From positions 1,054,001 through 1,118,000 of the forward strand of contig NZ_PIPL01000001.1 of assembly GCF_003987145.1 (NCBI RefSeq): DNA of 64,000 bases, read 5' to 3'. A model generated the notes under the pieces. That model made no database searches and had not been told where the DNA came from. It saw only the letters and a program-made list of their open reading frames with translations. The translations under genes were made by a program, and so were the position numbers. Positions 7,810 through 16,236 of this stretch are shown here, in pieces. This stretch comes from Aliidiomarina minuta (GTDB lineage: Bacteria; Pseudomonadota; Gammaproteobacteria; Enterobacterales; Alteromonadaceae). The number at the start of each line of letters is the position of its first letter. The first letter of the stretch is position 1.

Positions 7810-9087
7810 TTAACGCTGCTTATATTTTTCATATAACTGACGCTGCCGATTACTTAAATCAACCAAACGACCGTCAATGAACATAAACTCAATAGACTGC
7901 CCTAAAGGATCCAGAATATCGCCAGCTGATACCACCAGGCTTGCCTGTTTGCCAACTTCCAGCGACCCCAGTTTATCTTCAGCGCCCATCATTCTGGCCG
8001 GAGCCATCGTAATAGCATACAGAGCCTGATCATAATCCAGACCAAAAGCTACCGCATGACCGGCGGCAAAAGCCAGGTTCCGGGTGTCCCAAAAACCTGG
8101 ATAAGCAATCGCAAAGTCGACGCCAGCTTCAGCCAGTTTTTTCGGTGTAGTAAAGGCCGTATCGTAAGCGTCGTCAGTGCGTGCAGGTATACCGTAAGGG
8201 TCACCAAAAATAACTGACACCTCTTCTGCTGCCAGTTGCTCAGCGATCATCCAGGCATCCCGGGCGCCAACTAAAGTCAGTGGCATACCCTGTTCTTTCG
8301 CGAAGTCTATCGCCTGTGTCATCTGACGTCGATCATCAGCGTGAACAAAGAGTTTTTTGCTACCATCAAACAATCCAGCCATGCCTTCCCAACGTACATC
8401 CTGCTTTGGTTGCCGACCGGCTTCACGGGCATTGTAATAGGCACGAGCCGTAGTAAACGCCTCTTTCAGCTCTTCCAGTTGTTGCGCATTGGCACGACGC
8501 TGTTCTTCTGGTGAACGGCGTTCCCAGGGCGAAGTATTCAGACCTACACGAGGCCAGCTTACATGCATACCTACATCAGCCTGTTCCAGACCGTCACGAT
8601 AGTTCCAGCTATCCAGTTTCATCAGGCTTGAATTACCACGCACCAGGTTACCCTGAGGCACTGCCTGAGCGTGGGTAATGCCGTTGTAGCGGATAGTCGG
8701 AATAATCTCGGAGTCTGCATTAAAAGCATGATGAGCGCTGACCTCCGGTGTCACACTACCTACTTCTGTAGTATCTACCGTTGCACGCACTGCTGACATC
8801 TCCACTAAACCTAAGGTGGTGTCCAAAGCGATTAGCCCCGGATACACCTGATGGCCTGAAATATCAATCACCCGAGCCCCTTCAGGGACCTCCAGGTTAG
8901 CGCCCATAGCTTCAATTTTGCCGTCTTTAAATAGCAGGTCAGTATCTTCCAGACGTCCCTGAGTCACCGTATTCAAAGTGCCGCCCTGCAACAATACGGC
9001 TTCAGCCTGCTCACTACCTGGAGTCAGGTTATGAGCGGCGGCGGGGGTTGCCAGCAACAAAGTTGCCAGAATAGGTAATGTTTTCAT
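7810..9087 (-). CDS. Secreted amidohydrolase-family protein lacking the HxH metal motif
   Basis: 425 residues with a signal peptide (MKTLPILATLLLATPAAA, cleavage likely before HNLTPG). The overall pattern is that of imidazolonepropionase-like amidohydrolases: a split beta-sandwich at both ends (GGTLNTVTQGRLEDTDLLFKD at the N-terminal side, and KLGSLEVGKQASLVVSAGD near the C-terminus) around a TIM barrel. Where active members have GxxDxHxH after strand 1, this protein reads YPGLIALDTTLGLVE with no histidines. The later metal-ligand Asp region reads FAIAYPGFWDTRN. I infer a catalytically inactive or repurposed member. Its ATG overlaps the stop of the 1030-residue gene upstream by one base (TAATG), so the two are translationally coupled. 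Confidence 0.88.
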   Translation of the reverse strand: MKTLPILATLLLATPAAAHNLTPGSEQAEAVLLQGGTLNTVTQGRLEDTDLLFKDGKIEAMGANLEVPEGARVIDISGHQVYPGLIALDTTLGLVEMSAVRATVDTTEVGSVTPEVSAHHAFNADSEIIPTIRYNGITHAQAVPQGNLVRGNSSLMKLDSWNYRDGLEQADVGMHVSWPRVGLNTSPWERRSPEEQRRANAQQLEELKEAFTTARAYYNAREAGRQPKQDVRWEGMAGLFDGSKKLFVHADDRRQMTQAIDFAKEQGMPLTLVGARDAWMIAEQLAAEEVSVIFGDPYGIPARTDDAYDTAFTTPKKLAEAGVDFAIAYPGFWDTRNLAFAAGHAVAFGLDYDQALYAITMAPARMMGAEDKLGSLEVGKQASLVVSAGDILDPLGQSIEFMFIDGRLVDLSNRQRQLYEKYKQR

Positions 9088-12000
9088 TAGTGATGTCCTC
9101 CATGCTGATGGTGAGACGCTGAAAAGACATCCAGCCAGACGTCATGATTACTGTCACAGTGCCAGCTTGGCTGCTCTGACTTATAGCCATTACTTGCGCC
9201 ACGCTGCGCATCATCGCCCTCACTCAGTACTTTCTGGATCAAAGCCTGATGCTCGGTTTGCACCAACTGACGACGTTCCAGATCCTGTTCCCGGTCGAAA
9301 TATTTACTGCCTTCTATCCAGGTCTGTTGCACCTGTGCATAAGCTGACAGAGGATGTGCATTCCAGAACACCAGATCTGCATGCTTACCCGTGGTAATAC
9401 TGCCCACATACTCATCTATCTCAAGTTGCTGGGCCGGATACAGCGTAATCATTTTAAGCGCATCCTCTTCGCTCATACCGCAATAACGAACAGATTTAGC
9501 CGCTTCAATATTCATCCGTCGCTGCAGGTCATTACTGTCCGAATTAATACTGGTCAGTATGCCTTTATCCATCATCACACACATATTATGCGGAATGGCA
9601 TCAAAGGCTTCGATCTTAAATGCCCACCAATCCGCAAAACTGGACGCGTTGGCACCATGAGCTGCCATTTCATCAGCGACTTTATACCCTTCAAGAATAT
9701 GTGTGAACGTGTGGATATTAAAATCCAGGTCGTCAGCCACTTCCATCAATGCCAATACTTCCGACGCGATGTATGAATGCGCATGCACATGGCGCTCGCC
9801 ATTCATAATCTCAAGCAGGGCTTCCAGGCGATAATCACGACGCGGCGCAGCTGTACGGCGACGCTCCGCACGACTCAGGTTATCGTAATCACGACGAGCC
9901 TGTTCATACTCTTTAGCACTGCGGAAGAAGTCATGAATCAGCGCGGTAACCCCCATACGGGTTTGCGGGTAACGATTATTATCGATTCCCCAGTTACTCT
10001 GTTTGACGTTTTCACCCAGCGCCATTTTAATAGTGGGCGGGGTTTCCGCAAACTTCAGTGCCTCTGCATTTTCGCCCCAGCGCAACTTGATGGCCTGGCC
10101 TCGTCCACCTACTGGATTAGCAGAACCATGCAGTAAGTGAGCAACGGTTGCGCCACCAGCCAGCGAGCGATAGATATGCACATCATCCGGATTCACTACA
10201 TCGCCAATATGAGTTTCCGAGGTAATGGCTTCAGTACCTTCATTCACACCACGAGAAATCGCGATATGCGAGTGTTCATCAACAATGCCCGGCGTCACAT
10301 GCATGCCTTCAGCATCAATTACCTGGTAACCACGTGGCGTAGACAGGCCTTCACCGATGCGATGAATAACACCGTTACGCACAATGATATCGGCATTTTC
10401 AAGCACACCCTGATCGTCAGCCGTCCATACCGTCGCATTCTGAATATGCAGGTTTTGCTGCTCTGGTGGCGCTTTCACACCCATACCTATGTTAGGAAAG
10501 GTCAATTCACCCGTATAAGCTACTGAACCGGCCTGGCGGCTTTCGCTCACCTGTTCTTCGGCCTCTTCACGCTGCGCTGTCACCGCCACTTCACGTCCCA
10601 TGGGATCAGCTGCTGTACCACTGAACTGCTGTCGTGCGCTTTGCGAGAGTTTAAAACGGAAAATACCCGGTTGACCGAAAGCCGTCATATTAGCGATGAA
10701 ACTAATGGAATGCTCATCACTACTCAGATGACGCAACTCGACTTCTTCATCATCACGACTTAGCGTACCGCGCAACTGGCCGGCGCGATCTATTTTAAGC
10801 TCGTAACTCTGGTTATCCAGCTGCAATGCATAAGTACCCTGAAATTCGGTGGGATGCATTGGTTTTAACGAGGTTTCCTGGCCTTGCAGCCATACCGAAA
10901 CAATTTCACCATCGCTAAAAATGTCGCCCCGACTGACGACAATGTCAGCCTGGTAACCCGTCGCAATTTTACCCGCTTTATCTTCTACCCCAGCAATTCT
11001 CGCCGCTGTTGTCGTTAAAGCAGCCAATGCCCGTTCCGGTTCCAGTCCGTGATCAATGGCCTTGCGTATGTTTGACCAGAAATCGTCATTGCTCTCCATA
11101 CCATTCAGAGTAAAGGCAAAGTCGATCCCAGCCTGAGCCAGCGCAGCAGGGTTGCCAGGGGCACGTTCCCAGTGACGAAGGTCGGCAATAGAAACATCCA
11201 GTTCGGCATGTTGTTCTGACACTTCAGGCGCTGCCGGGAAATTAAGAGGCAGAATCAAATCACCTCCGGCGGCTGCTATATCGCCTGCACGGGCATATTC
11301 GAAACCTGAACCTACATAAGTAACCGGAATTTCAAACTCACCAAAAACCTGAGCTATACGAGTAATATCAAGTTCATCCTGAGCCTGAAAAATCACTCCC
11401 TGCTGATCAAGATGAGTCAGTGCCTGCAAAGCAGCATTATATTCGATGGCTTCACCATGTAATGTCTGCAAACCCGAAGCATCTTTATACCAGGCTGCAT
11501 CAGACAAAGTCTGGCGAATCAGCGCAATACTGCCCATCAATGAATTGGGATATTGCTGCATGGAGCTACCTTTATCAAAGGAAGCAAACTGGCGTGAGGT
11601 TTCACGATAAACCAGGTTATTTGGAATGCGGTCAGCTAAGGATACGGTGCTTGCCTGGCCCTGAAAAATACCATCCATACGCGCTGTCTGCACACTGGTA
11701 AAACCCTGTTCTACATAGTCCTTGGCTTTGTCCTGCTGATTAGCCAGATGTTCTACCCAACGCACCTGAGCGTGAATGGCATCATTGGAAGCATTGCCAC
11801 CTTCGCGCTTATTGTTGTACTCAGGACGTTGACTACGATCCCAACGCTCACGTTCTTTTGGCCCTGGCACGCCATAATTCGAATAAGGGTCAATAAATCC
11901 GGGATAAAGCGTATAACCGGTAGCATCAATAACCCGTGCCCCTTCCGGAGCCCGGTTATTACGATTAACAGCGGTGATTTTACCGTTTTCCATAACCAGA

Positions 12001-12179
12001 GTTGCATTAGTTAACTGCTGGCCCGGTTCTGTAACTATGGTTGCATTTTGCAGTGCCACCAGACTGGGGCTGTTATCATGCAGCCCACGCACTGGAGTTG
12101 TCTGGTCCGCAGCTGCGGTTACCGACAAAGTCCCCAGCGCGGCGAGTGCCGTACTCGCTAAACGCCATCTCACCTTCAT
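9087..12179 (-). CDS. Secreted two-domain amidohydrolase with one active-looking domain
   Basis: 1030 residues with a signal peptide (cleavage likely after SVTAAA). There are two amidohydrolase modules in tandem. The N-terminal module (about 40-440) has the framing sandwich (YTLYPGFIDPYSN and GKIATGYQADIVVSRGDIF), but the HxH motif is replaced by PYSNYG. A linker domain (about 440-570) follows. The C-terminal module (about 580-990) has GIVDEHSHIAI with an intact HxH, HAHSYIASE, HTFTHILEGY and the metal-ligand Asp region SINSDSNDL, so it should bind metal. The C-terminal tail is histidine-rich (SASHHQHGGHH). Substrate unknown; family members hydrolyse cyclic amides and dipeptides. It probably acts in the periplasm together with the coupled 425-residue partner. 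Confidence 0.9.
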   Translation of the reverse strand: MKVRWRLASTALAALGTLSVTAAADQTTPVRGLHDNSPSLVALQNATIVTEPGQQLTNATLVMENGKITAVNRNNRAPEGARVIDATGYTLYPGFIDPYSNYGVPGPKERERWDRSQRPEYNNKREGGNASNDAIHAQVRWVEHLANQQDKAKDYVEQGFTSVQTARMDGIFQGQASTVSLADRIPNNLVYRETSRQFASFDKGSSMQQYPNSLMGSIALIRQTLSDAAWYKDASGLQTLHGEAIEYNAALQALTHLDQQGVIFQAQDELDITRIAQVFGEFEIPVTYVGSGFEYARAGDIAAAGGDLILPLNFPAAPEVSEQHAELDVSIADLRHWERAPGNPAALAQAGIDFAFTLNGMESNDDFWSNIRKAIDHGLEPERALAALTTTAARIAGVEDKAGKIATGYQADIVVSRGDIFSDGEIVSVWLQGQETSLKPMHPTEFQGTYALQLDNQSYELKIDRAGQLRGTLSRDDEEVELRHLSSDEHSISFIANMTAFGQPGIFRFKLSQSARQQFSGTAADPMGREVAVTAQREEAEEQVSESRQAGSVAYTGELTFPNIGMGVKAPPEQQNLHIQNATVWTADDQGVLENADIIVRNGVIHRIGEGLSTPRGYQVIDAEGMHVTPGIVDEHSHIAISRGVNEGTEAITSETHIGDVVNPDDVHIYRSLAGGATVAHLLHGSANPVGGRGQAIKLRWGENAEALKFAETPPTIKMALGENVKQSNWGIDNNRYPQTRMGVTALIHDFFRSAKEYEQARRDYDNLSRAERRRTAAPRRDYRLEALLEIMNGERHVHAHSYIASEVLALMEVADDLDFNIHTFTHILEGYKVADEMAAHGANASSFADWWAFKIEAFDAIPHNMCVMMDKGILTSINSDSNDLQRRMNIEAAKSVRYCGMSEEDALKMITLYPAQQLEIDEYVGSITTGKHADLVFWNAHPLSAYAQVQQTWIEGSKYFDREQDLERRQLVQTEHQALIQKVLSEGDDAQRGASNGYKSEQPSWHCDSNHDVWLDVFSASHHQHGGHH

Positions 12180-12199
12180 GTGATTTCCCCTTAATGATT

Positions 12200-12205
12200 A
12201 TTATA
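12200..12205 (-). promoter_or_regulatory. Possible -10 element for the amidohydrolase operon
   Basis: On the minus strand TATAAT lies about 20 bp before the ATG of the 1030-residue gene. No good -35 hexamer is seen at 16-18 bp spacing, so this is a weak call. The rest of the 213-bp gap to the cytochrome c' gene is AT-rich. I see no further clear element in it. Confidence 0.35.
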
Positions 12206-12392
12206 CTTGCGTTTGGAATTGTTAAAAAAACACTTATCGCATTTAAACGTGGTCGTAAAGTTTACACAAGTATTAACATGTTCACTCAAGCTGAGTCGCA
12301 TGTTAAGTTCGATGAACTGATTTAATTTCTCAATCTTTGCTAAGCTGTTCAGTAGTATACAAACGACTACTACAATAAATGAGGAAAAAACA

Positions 12393-12875
12393 ATGCCAAA
12401 AACAAGCAACAAGTACCTCAGTCTAGTCACTGCTGCCGTGCTATCTGTCGGCGCCGTCGCCAGCTCAACCTCTTTTGCAACAGCGTTTACCGATGGTGAT
12501 AAAGCCGTTGAATACCGTCAGCAGGCACTACAGTTAATCCGCGAGAATTTTGCTTTTATGGCCAGCATGGTGCGCGGCGATCGTGATTATGATGGTGAAC
12601 TATTTGAAGAGCGCGCCCAGGCTCTCTATCATTTAAGTTATGTGCCCTGGGACGGTTTTATCAATGCAGGTTACCAACACAGCGGAAATGGCGATGCCCT
12701 GCCAGCTGTGTGGGAAAACTGGGATGACTTCAAAGAACGCAGTGAACAACTGCAAGCAGACGCGAAAGCGCTTGCAGAAGCAGCAGCCAGCCATGATATG
12801 GGCGACATCCGGCCGTTATTCATGAGCGCAGCACGCAACTGCCAGCAATGCCATGAGAACTATCGGGCCGACTAA
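12393..12875 (+). CDS. Cytochrome c' (class II c-type cytochrome)
   Basis: 160 residues with a Sec signal peptide (basic start, hydrophobic core, ASSTSFA then TAFTDGD). The mature part is the four-helix bundle of class II cytochromes c, with the haem-binding motif CQQCH near the C-terminus (ARNCQQCHENYRAD), which is diagnostic for cytochrome c'/c-556. It is a periplasmic electron carrier, and members of the family also bind nitric oxide or CO. A GAGGA ribosome site lies 8 bases before ATG. The stop codon abuts the start of the b-type cytochrome gene, so the two are probably redox partners in one operon. Confidence 0.93.
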   Translation: MPKTSNKYLSLVTAAVLSVGAVASSTSFATAFTDGDKAVEYRQQALQLIRENFAFMASMVRGDRDYDGELFEERAQALYHLSYVPWDGFINAGYQHSGNGDALPAVWENWDDFKERSEQLQADAKALAEAAASHDMGDIRPLFMSAARNCQQCHENYRAD

Positions 12876-13529
12876 ATGAATACTGTGGTTCGTCTATGGG
12901 ATAGTTTTATCCGTGGCTTTCACTGGATTCTGGTGCTGGTCCTTGCCGGTTTATGGATGACCGGCGGGGATCTTGACTATCTTGACTGGCATGTACGGCT
13001 AGGCTTACTTATGCTCGCGCTACTGATTACCCGCATCATGTGGGGCATTTTAGGCAGTCAAAACGCCCGTTTTAGTCACTTTGTTCGCTCACCAATAGCA
13101 GCTTTTAAGCACCTCAGACAGGAAGTCAAAGGCCAGGCTAAAGAGCCTCTGGGGCACAACCCGGCCGGTGGTTATATGATCTTAGTGCTGCTGGCGTTGT
13201 TGCTTATTCAGGCATTAACTGGCTTATTTACTGACGATGATATTTTCTTTCGCGGCCCCTTAGCGCATTGGGTGGACAGTGATACCGCACGCAGTTTAAC
13301 TCGCCTGCACCGCAATAATTTTGACTGGATACTAATTGCAAGTGGTATACATATCGTGGCTATATTCTGGTACCTGGCACGTAAGAAAGATCTGCTAACC
13401 CCCATGATTACAGGTAATAAAGAAGTTGAAACTAAAGAACAACAGCAAGTACCCACTATTCGCCATGGCGGCTGGGGCTTCGCTTTGCTGGCCTTCAATC
13501 TGATTTGGGTGTTCTGGTGGCTGGGTTAG
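12876..13529 (+). CDS. Cytochrome b561-family membrane protein
   Basis: 217 residues. Starts VVRLWDSFIRGFHWILVLVLAG with the conserved RxFHW motif, in which His binds haem b at the first transmembrane helix. Four membrane helices are visible: about 15-32, 38-56, 95-115 and 150-168, plus a hydrophobic C-terminal segment. A second set of histidines (DWHVRLG, HIVAIFWYLA) supplies the other haem ligands. Such proteins pass electrons from the quinone pool to soluble c-type cytochromes. Its start codon directly follows the stop of the cytochrome c' gene, which suggests that cytochrome c' is its electron acceptor. Confidence 0.92.
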   Translation: MNTVVRLWDSFIRGFHWILVLVLAGLWMTGGDLDYLDWHVRLGLLMLALLITRIMWGILGSQNARFSHFVRSPIAAFKHLRQEVKGQAKEPLGHNPAGGYMILVLLALLLIQALTGLFTDDDIFFRGPLAHWVDSDTARSLTRLHRNNFDWILIASGIHIVAIFWYLARKKDLLTPMITGNKEVETKEQQQVPTIRHGGWGFALLAFNLIWVFWWLG

Positions 13530-13600
13530 CGCATGTACCTGCTACACGCTTTATGCTAGGCTGAATTTCTATTTGCAGTAAACAAGAGTAATATTCATAT

Positions 13601-13966
13601 ATGCATACCGTGCTTATTGCAGACGATGACAATATCAGTCTGGAAGTTTTAAAAGCCATGCTCAGTTCCTACCCTCTGACCATCATTACCGCAGAAGATG
13701 GTGAGCAGGCGATACAACTGGCCACCCAGGAAGACCCCGACCTTATTATCCTGGACTATGACATGCCGAACCTGACCGGAGCCGATGCCTGCCGTCAGTT
13801 ACGTCAGCTTAGCCAATTTGAGGATTTGCCTATCATCGCGCTAACGGGTCACCAAAGCGTATCGGAACTAAATGCCTGCCGCACTGCCGGCATGGATGCT
13901 ACCTTGCATAAACCGGTTTCACCGGACGCTTTGGACAGCCTGTTACGTGAACATCTGAGCCTTTAA
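13601..13966 (+). CDS. Single-domain response regulator (CheY-like)
   Basis: 121 residues, one complete receiver domain: acidic pocket ADDD at the N-terminus, phosphoacceptor Asp52 (IILDYDMPNLTG), signalling Thr in ALTGHQS and Lys in HKPVSP. No output domain. It is a free-standing receiver that could act as a diffusible phosphate carrier or bind a partner. It lies 71 bp after the cytochrome b561 gene and is convergent with tyrA, separated by one base. No cognate kinase is adjacent. The hybrid kinase at 26456 with an HPt domain is one candidate in the window, but that link is speculative. Confidence 0.93.
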   Translation: MHTVLIADDDNISLEVLKAMLSSYPLTIITAEDGEQAIQLATQEDPDLIILDYDMPNLTGADACRQLRQLSQFEDLPIIALTGHQSVSELNACRTAGMDATLHKPVSPDALDSLLREHLSL

Positions 13967-13967
13967 C

Positions 13968-15110
13968 TTAACGCTGCGCGCGGGCATCGTCCGCGCGTTG
14001 TAGTAGCCCCTTAGACTCCTGCAAAAAACTATCCGCGTAGTCACCAAACCAATCTGCGACCTGACTAAAGTCCTCGATAAAAGCATCCCGGCCTTCGGCT
14101 TCCAGGCGATCCAATAAAGTACCAAAACGCTCTAAGTAACGCCTAATAACTTTAAAGTTATTAGGGCTGGCTAAAATAATATCCGCATAAAGATGTGGTG
14201 ACTGCGCAAACAAACGGCCTACCATCATCAGCTCAAGACGGTAAATAGGTGAGCTTAATTTTACCAATTGCTCCAGGCTGGCATCTTCCTGCATCAAATG
14301 CACACCATAAGCGAAAGTCGTAATGTGGCGCATGACCTGAATCAGGGTCATACTTTCATCATGCTCTTCCGCTAATAGCCATTCGATATGAGCGCCCCAG
14401 GTTTGCAGCTGTTGCAATAACCATGCTGCCTGCTCCTTTTGCCGCCCTGGGGTGGCCACAATAAGTTGCTTGGCAAAGCTTGGCACTCCGGGTCCAAACA
14501 TCGGATGCAGGCCCAGCACAGGCCCATGGTGAGCATCCAGCATCGATTGCAGCGGCGCTGCTTTGATTGAGGTCAAATCAGCCAGAATGCAGTCATCCGG
14601 CAAGCGGGGTAAATCAGCTATAACTTCGGCGGTTTTTGCGATGGGCACACTAATCAGTACCAGTGATGCATTCGTCACTGCCGTTGCTAACTCTTGCTGG
14701 TTATCTTTATCAATAATAATGACCTGATAACCTGACAGCTCAAACCATTGCACAAAAAGTTGACCTAACTGACCACGGCCACCAACAACCACAATATCTC
14801 TATCCGCCGGGCCTGATTGTTTAAACCCACGAGCTTTCTGACTCAGATAAGATTCGCGCATAATGCGCCGCAACACGTCTTCGACCAGATCTGGAGCAAC
14901 GTCCTGCTGTTCCGCCTGCTGGCGGCGCGCTGCAATTAAGTCACGCTCTCGACTTGGCACATAAAGTGGCTGCCCCAATTTACTTTTTATATCGCCAACC
15001 GTGGTCGTCAATTTCAGGCGCCGCGCCAGCAATGTCACCAAATCACTGTCTACAGCATCTATCTGGGCTCGCAGACTCGTCAGTTTCTCGTTATGGTCAG
15101 AAGCGCTCAT
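13968..15110 (-). CDS. tyrA: Bifunctional chorismate mutase / prephenate dehydrogenase TyrA
   Basis: 380 residues (E. coli TyrA 373). Residues about 8-90 form an AroQ-type chorismate mutase (LTSLRAQIDAVDSDLVTLLA, then RLKLTTTVGDIK and PSRERDLI). From about residue 108 the dehydrogenase domain opens with the nucleotide-binding glycines VVVGGRGQLGQLF. The conserved histidines follow in GLHPMFGPG and in the later catalytic region. It converts chorismate to prephenate and then to 4-hydroxyphenylpyruvate for tyrosine. The gene is 24 bp downstream of the DnaJ-related gene and on the same strand. Confidence 0.96.
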   Translation of the reverse strand: MSASDHNEKLTSLRAQIDAVDSDLVTLLARRLKLTTTVGDIKSKLGQPLYVPSRERDLIAARRQQAEQQDVAPDLVEDVLRRIMRESYLSQKARGFKQSGPADRDIVVVGGRGQLGQLFVQWFELSGYQVIIIDKDNQQELATAVTNASLVLISVPIAKTAEVIADLPRLPDDCILADLTSIKAAPLQSMLDAHHGPVLGLHPMFGPGVPSFAKQLIVATPGRQKEQAAWLLQQLQTWGAHIEWLLAEEHDESMTLIQVMRHITTFAYGVHLMQEDASLEQLVKLSSPIYRLELMMVGRLFAQSPHLYADIILASPNNFKVIRRYLERFGTLLDRLEAEGRDAFIEDFSQVADWFGDYADSFLQESKGLLQRADDARAQR

Positions 15111-15134
15111 CGCAATTTTAATCTCTTCTCTTAT

Positions 15135-15761
15135 TTAATTACCTGAAATACCATGCTCTAACGCCTGCGTCAAAATCTGATACGCCTGTTGCAATGACTG
15201 CATAGCTTCTGCACTACCGCCTTTATCCGGATGTTTCACGTGTACCTGCTGACGAAACTGGCGCTTTAACTGACTCTGGGTCTCGGGCATGGTTTCCAGT
15301 TGCATAATCATCATAGCCTGGCTGCGTTCGTCTGCTGTCACTGCCTGCCCCGACATATCCAGTTCACGCCAGAACCCATTCAGCAAAGCATCTACTTTAG
15401 CGGTGGTGGTGCTTTCTAAGTGAGTCAGGTCCAGATAATAGTCTCGCAAAGGGTCCCGGTTGCTCAGAGTACGGCCCGTTTCTGCGCTGTTATTAGCCCC
15501 CTGCTTTTCGCAGGCTATCGCCAGCGGTTCTATGCGCAGCTCGCAAAGACCCTCTTCACGCCATTGATCACGCAATAAATAAAGACAATGAAAAACCAGG
15601 AAGTGGGTTTGAAAAAGGCTCAGGCTTCCGCGCAAAGCCCGCTCACTCAGTAATTCATAGGGCTCATTCTGTAGTATCCGTATCAGTTCAAACTCACTCA
15701 TCGGCTCAACCTGCGCCAGCAGAATGTCACTGATAGCCTGTTTCATTCGTTGCATCAGCAC
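15135..15761 (-). CDS. DnaJ-related protein with C-terminal J domain
   Basis: 208 residues. The N-terminal 120 residues match the DnaJ-related N-terminal domain seen in gammaproteobacterial proteins (EPMSEFELIRILQ, then FQTHFLVFHCLYLLRDQW). The C-terminal 60 residues are a J domain with the HPD motif (VKHPDKGGSAEAM) that stimulates DnaK ATPase. It is probably a specialised DnaK co-chaperone, and the client is unknown. A hairpin with U-tracts lies just upstream (15771-15796), so this gene is transcriptionally separate from rplS unless there is read-through. Confidence 0.88.
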   Translation of the reverse strand: MLMQRMKQAISDILLAQVEPMSEFELIRILQNEPYELLSERALRGSLSLFQTHFLVFHCLYLLRDQWREEGLCELRIEPLAIACEKQGANNSAETGRTLSNRDPLRDYYLDLTHLESTTTAKVDALLNGFWRELDMSGQAVTADERSQAMMIMQLETMPETQSQLKRQFRQQVHVKHPDKGGSAEAMQSLQQAYQILTQALEHGISGN

Positions 15762-15770
15762 ACCATAACA

Positions 15771-15796
15771 AAAAGCTCCGCCGCAGCGGAGCTTTT
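15771..15796. terminator. Strong hairpin upstream of the DnaJ-related gene
   Basis: An 11-bp stem, 15771-15781 with 15786-15796, around a CGCA loop. It is followed by T residues on the plus strand, with AAAA on the other side. It is 10 bp before the DnaJ-related start codon and lies downstream of the rplS terminator, so it probably insulates the two units. Confidence 0.8.
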
Positions 15797-15810
15797 TTTA
15801 AACACAAAAA

Positions 15811-15832
15811 AGCCCGCCGATAAGGGCGGGCT
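15811..15832 (-). terminator. Terminator of the rpsP-rimM-trmD-rplS operon
   Basis: On the minus strand, AGCCCGCC pairs with GGCGGGCT around a short loop and is followed by TTTTTT. It lies about 22 bp after the rplS stop codon. Confidence 0.9.
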
Positions 15833-15853
15833 TAATACTGCCGGAAGCAACGC

Positions 15854-16222
15854 TTATTTTCTTGGCGTTAACTTCTCTTTGATACGTGCAGACTTACCTG
15901 AACGCTCACGCAGATAGTAAAGCTTAGCACGACGAACCGCACCACGACGCTTAACTAATAAGCTGTCAACCAATGGGCTGTGCGTCTGGAACGTACGCTC
16001 TACGCCTTCACCATTAGATACTTTACGAACCGTGAAAGCACTGTGCAGACCACGGTTACGCTTACGAATGACAACGCCTTCAAAGGCCTGCAAACGCTCG
16101 CGGGTTCCTTCTTTAACCTTAACATTCACCACAACGGTATCACCCGGAGCAAACTCCGGTAAATTTGTTTTCAGCTGCTCTTCTTCAAGCTGCTTGATAA
16201 TATTTTGACTTACTTTTGCCAT
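15854..16222 (-). CDS. rplS: 50S ribosomal protein L19
   Basis: 122 residues (E. coli 115). Contains the family signature KEGTRERLQAFEGVVIRKRNRG (written here as positions 37-58, key residues EG at the beginning and RKRNRG at the end) and the C-terminal YYLRERSGKSARIKEKL. L19 sits at the interface between the 30S and 50S subunits. Last gene of the rpsP-rimM-trmD-rplS operon, 14 bp after trmD, followed by a terminator. Confidence 0.99.
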   Translation of the reverse strand: MAKVSQNIIKQLEEEQLKTNLPEFAPGDTVVVNVKVKEGTRERLQAFEGVVIRKRNRGLHSAFTVRKVSNGEGVERTFQTHSPLVDSLLVKRRGAVRRAKLYYLRERSGKSARIKEKLTPRK

Positions 16223-16236
16223 TTTAATCTCTCTTC

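Noticed and set aside
9167..10526. Plus-strand ORFs of 76-140 residues opposite the 1030-residue gene
   Set aside because: They are antisense shadows of a strongly conserved gene, with low-complexity Cys/His/Ile-rich translations and no ribosome sites.
12191..12430. 79-residue minus-strand ORF with hydrophobic start
   Set aside because: It overlaps the cytochrome c' start and the divergent promoters, has no ribosome site and ends in low-complexity residues.
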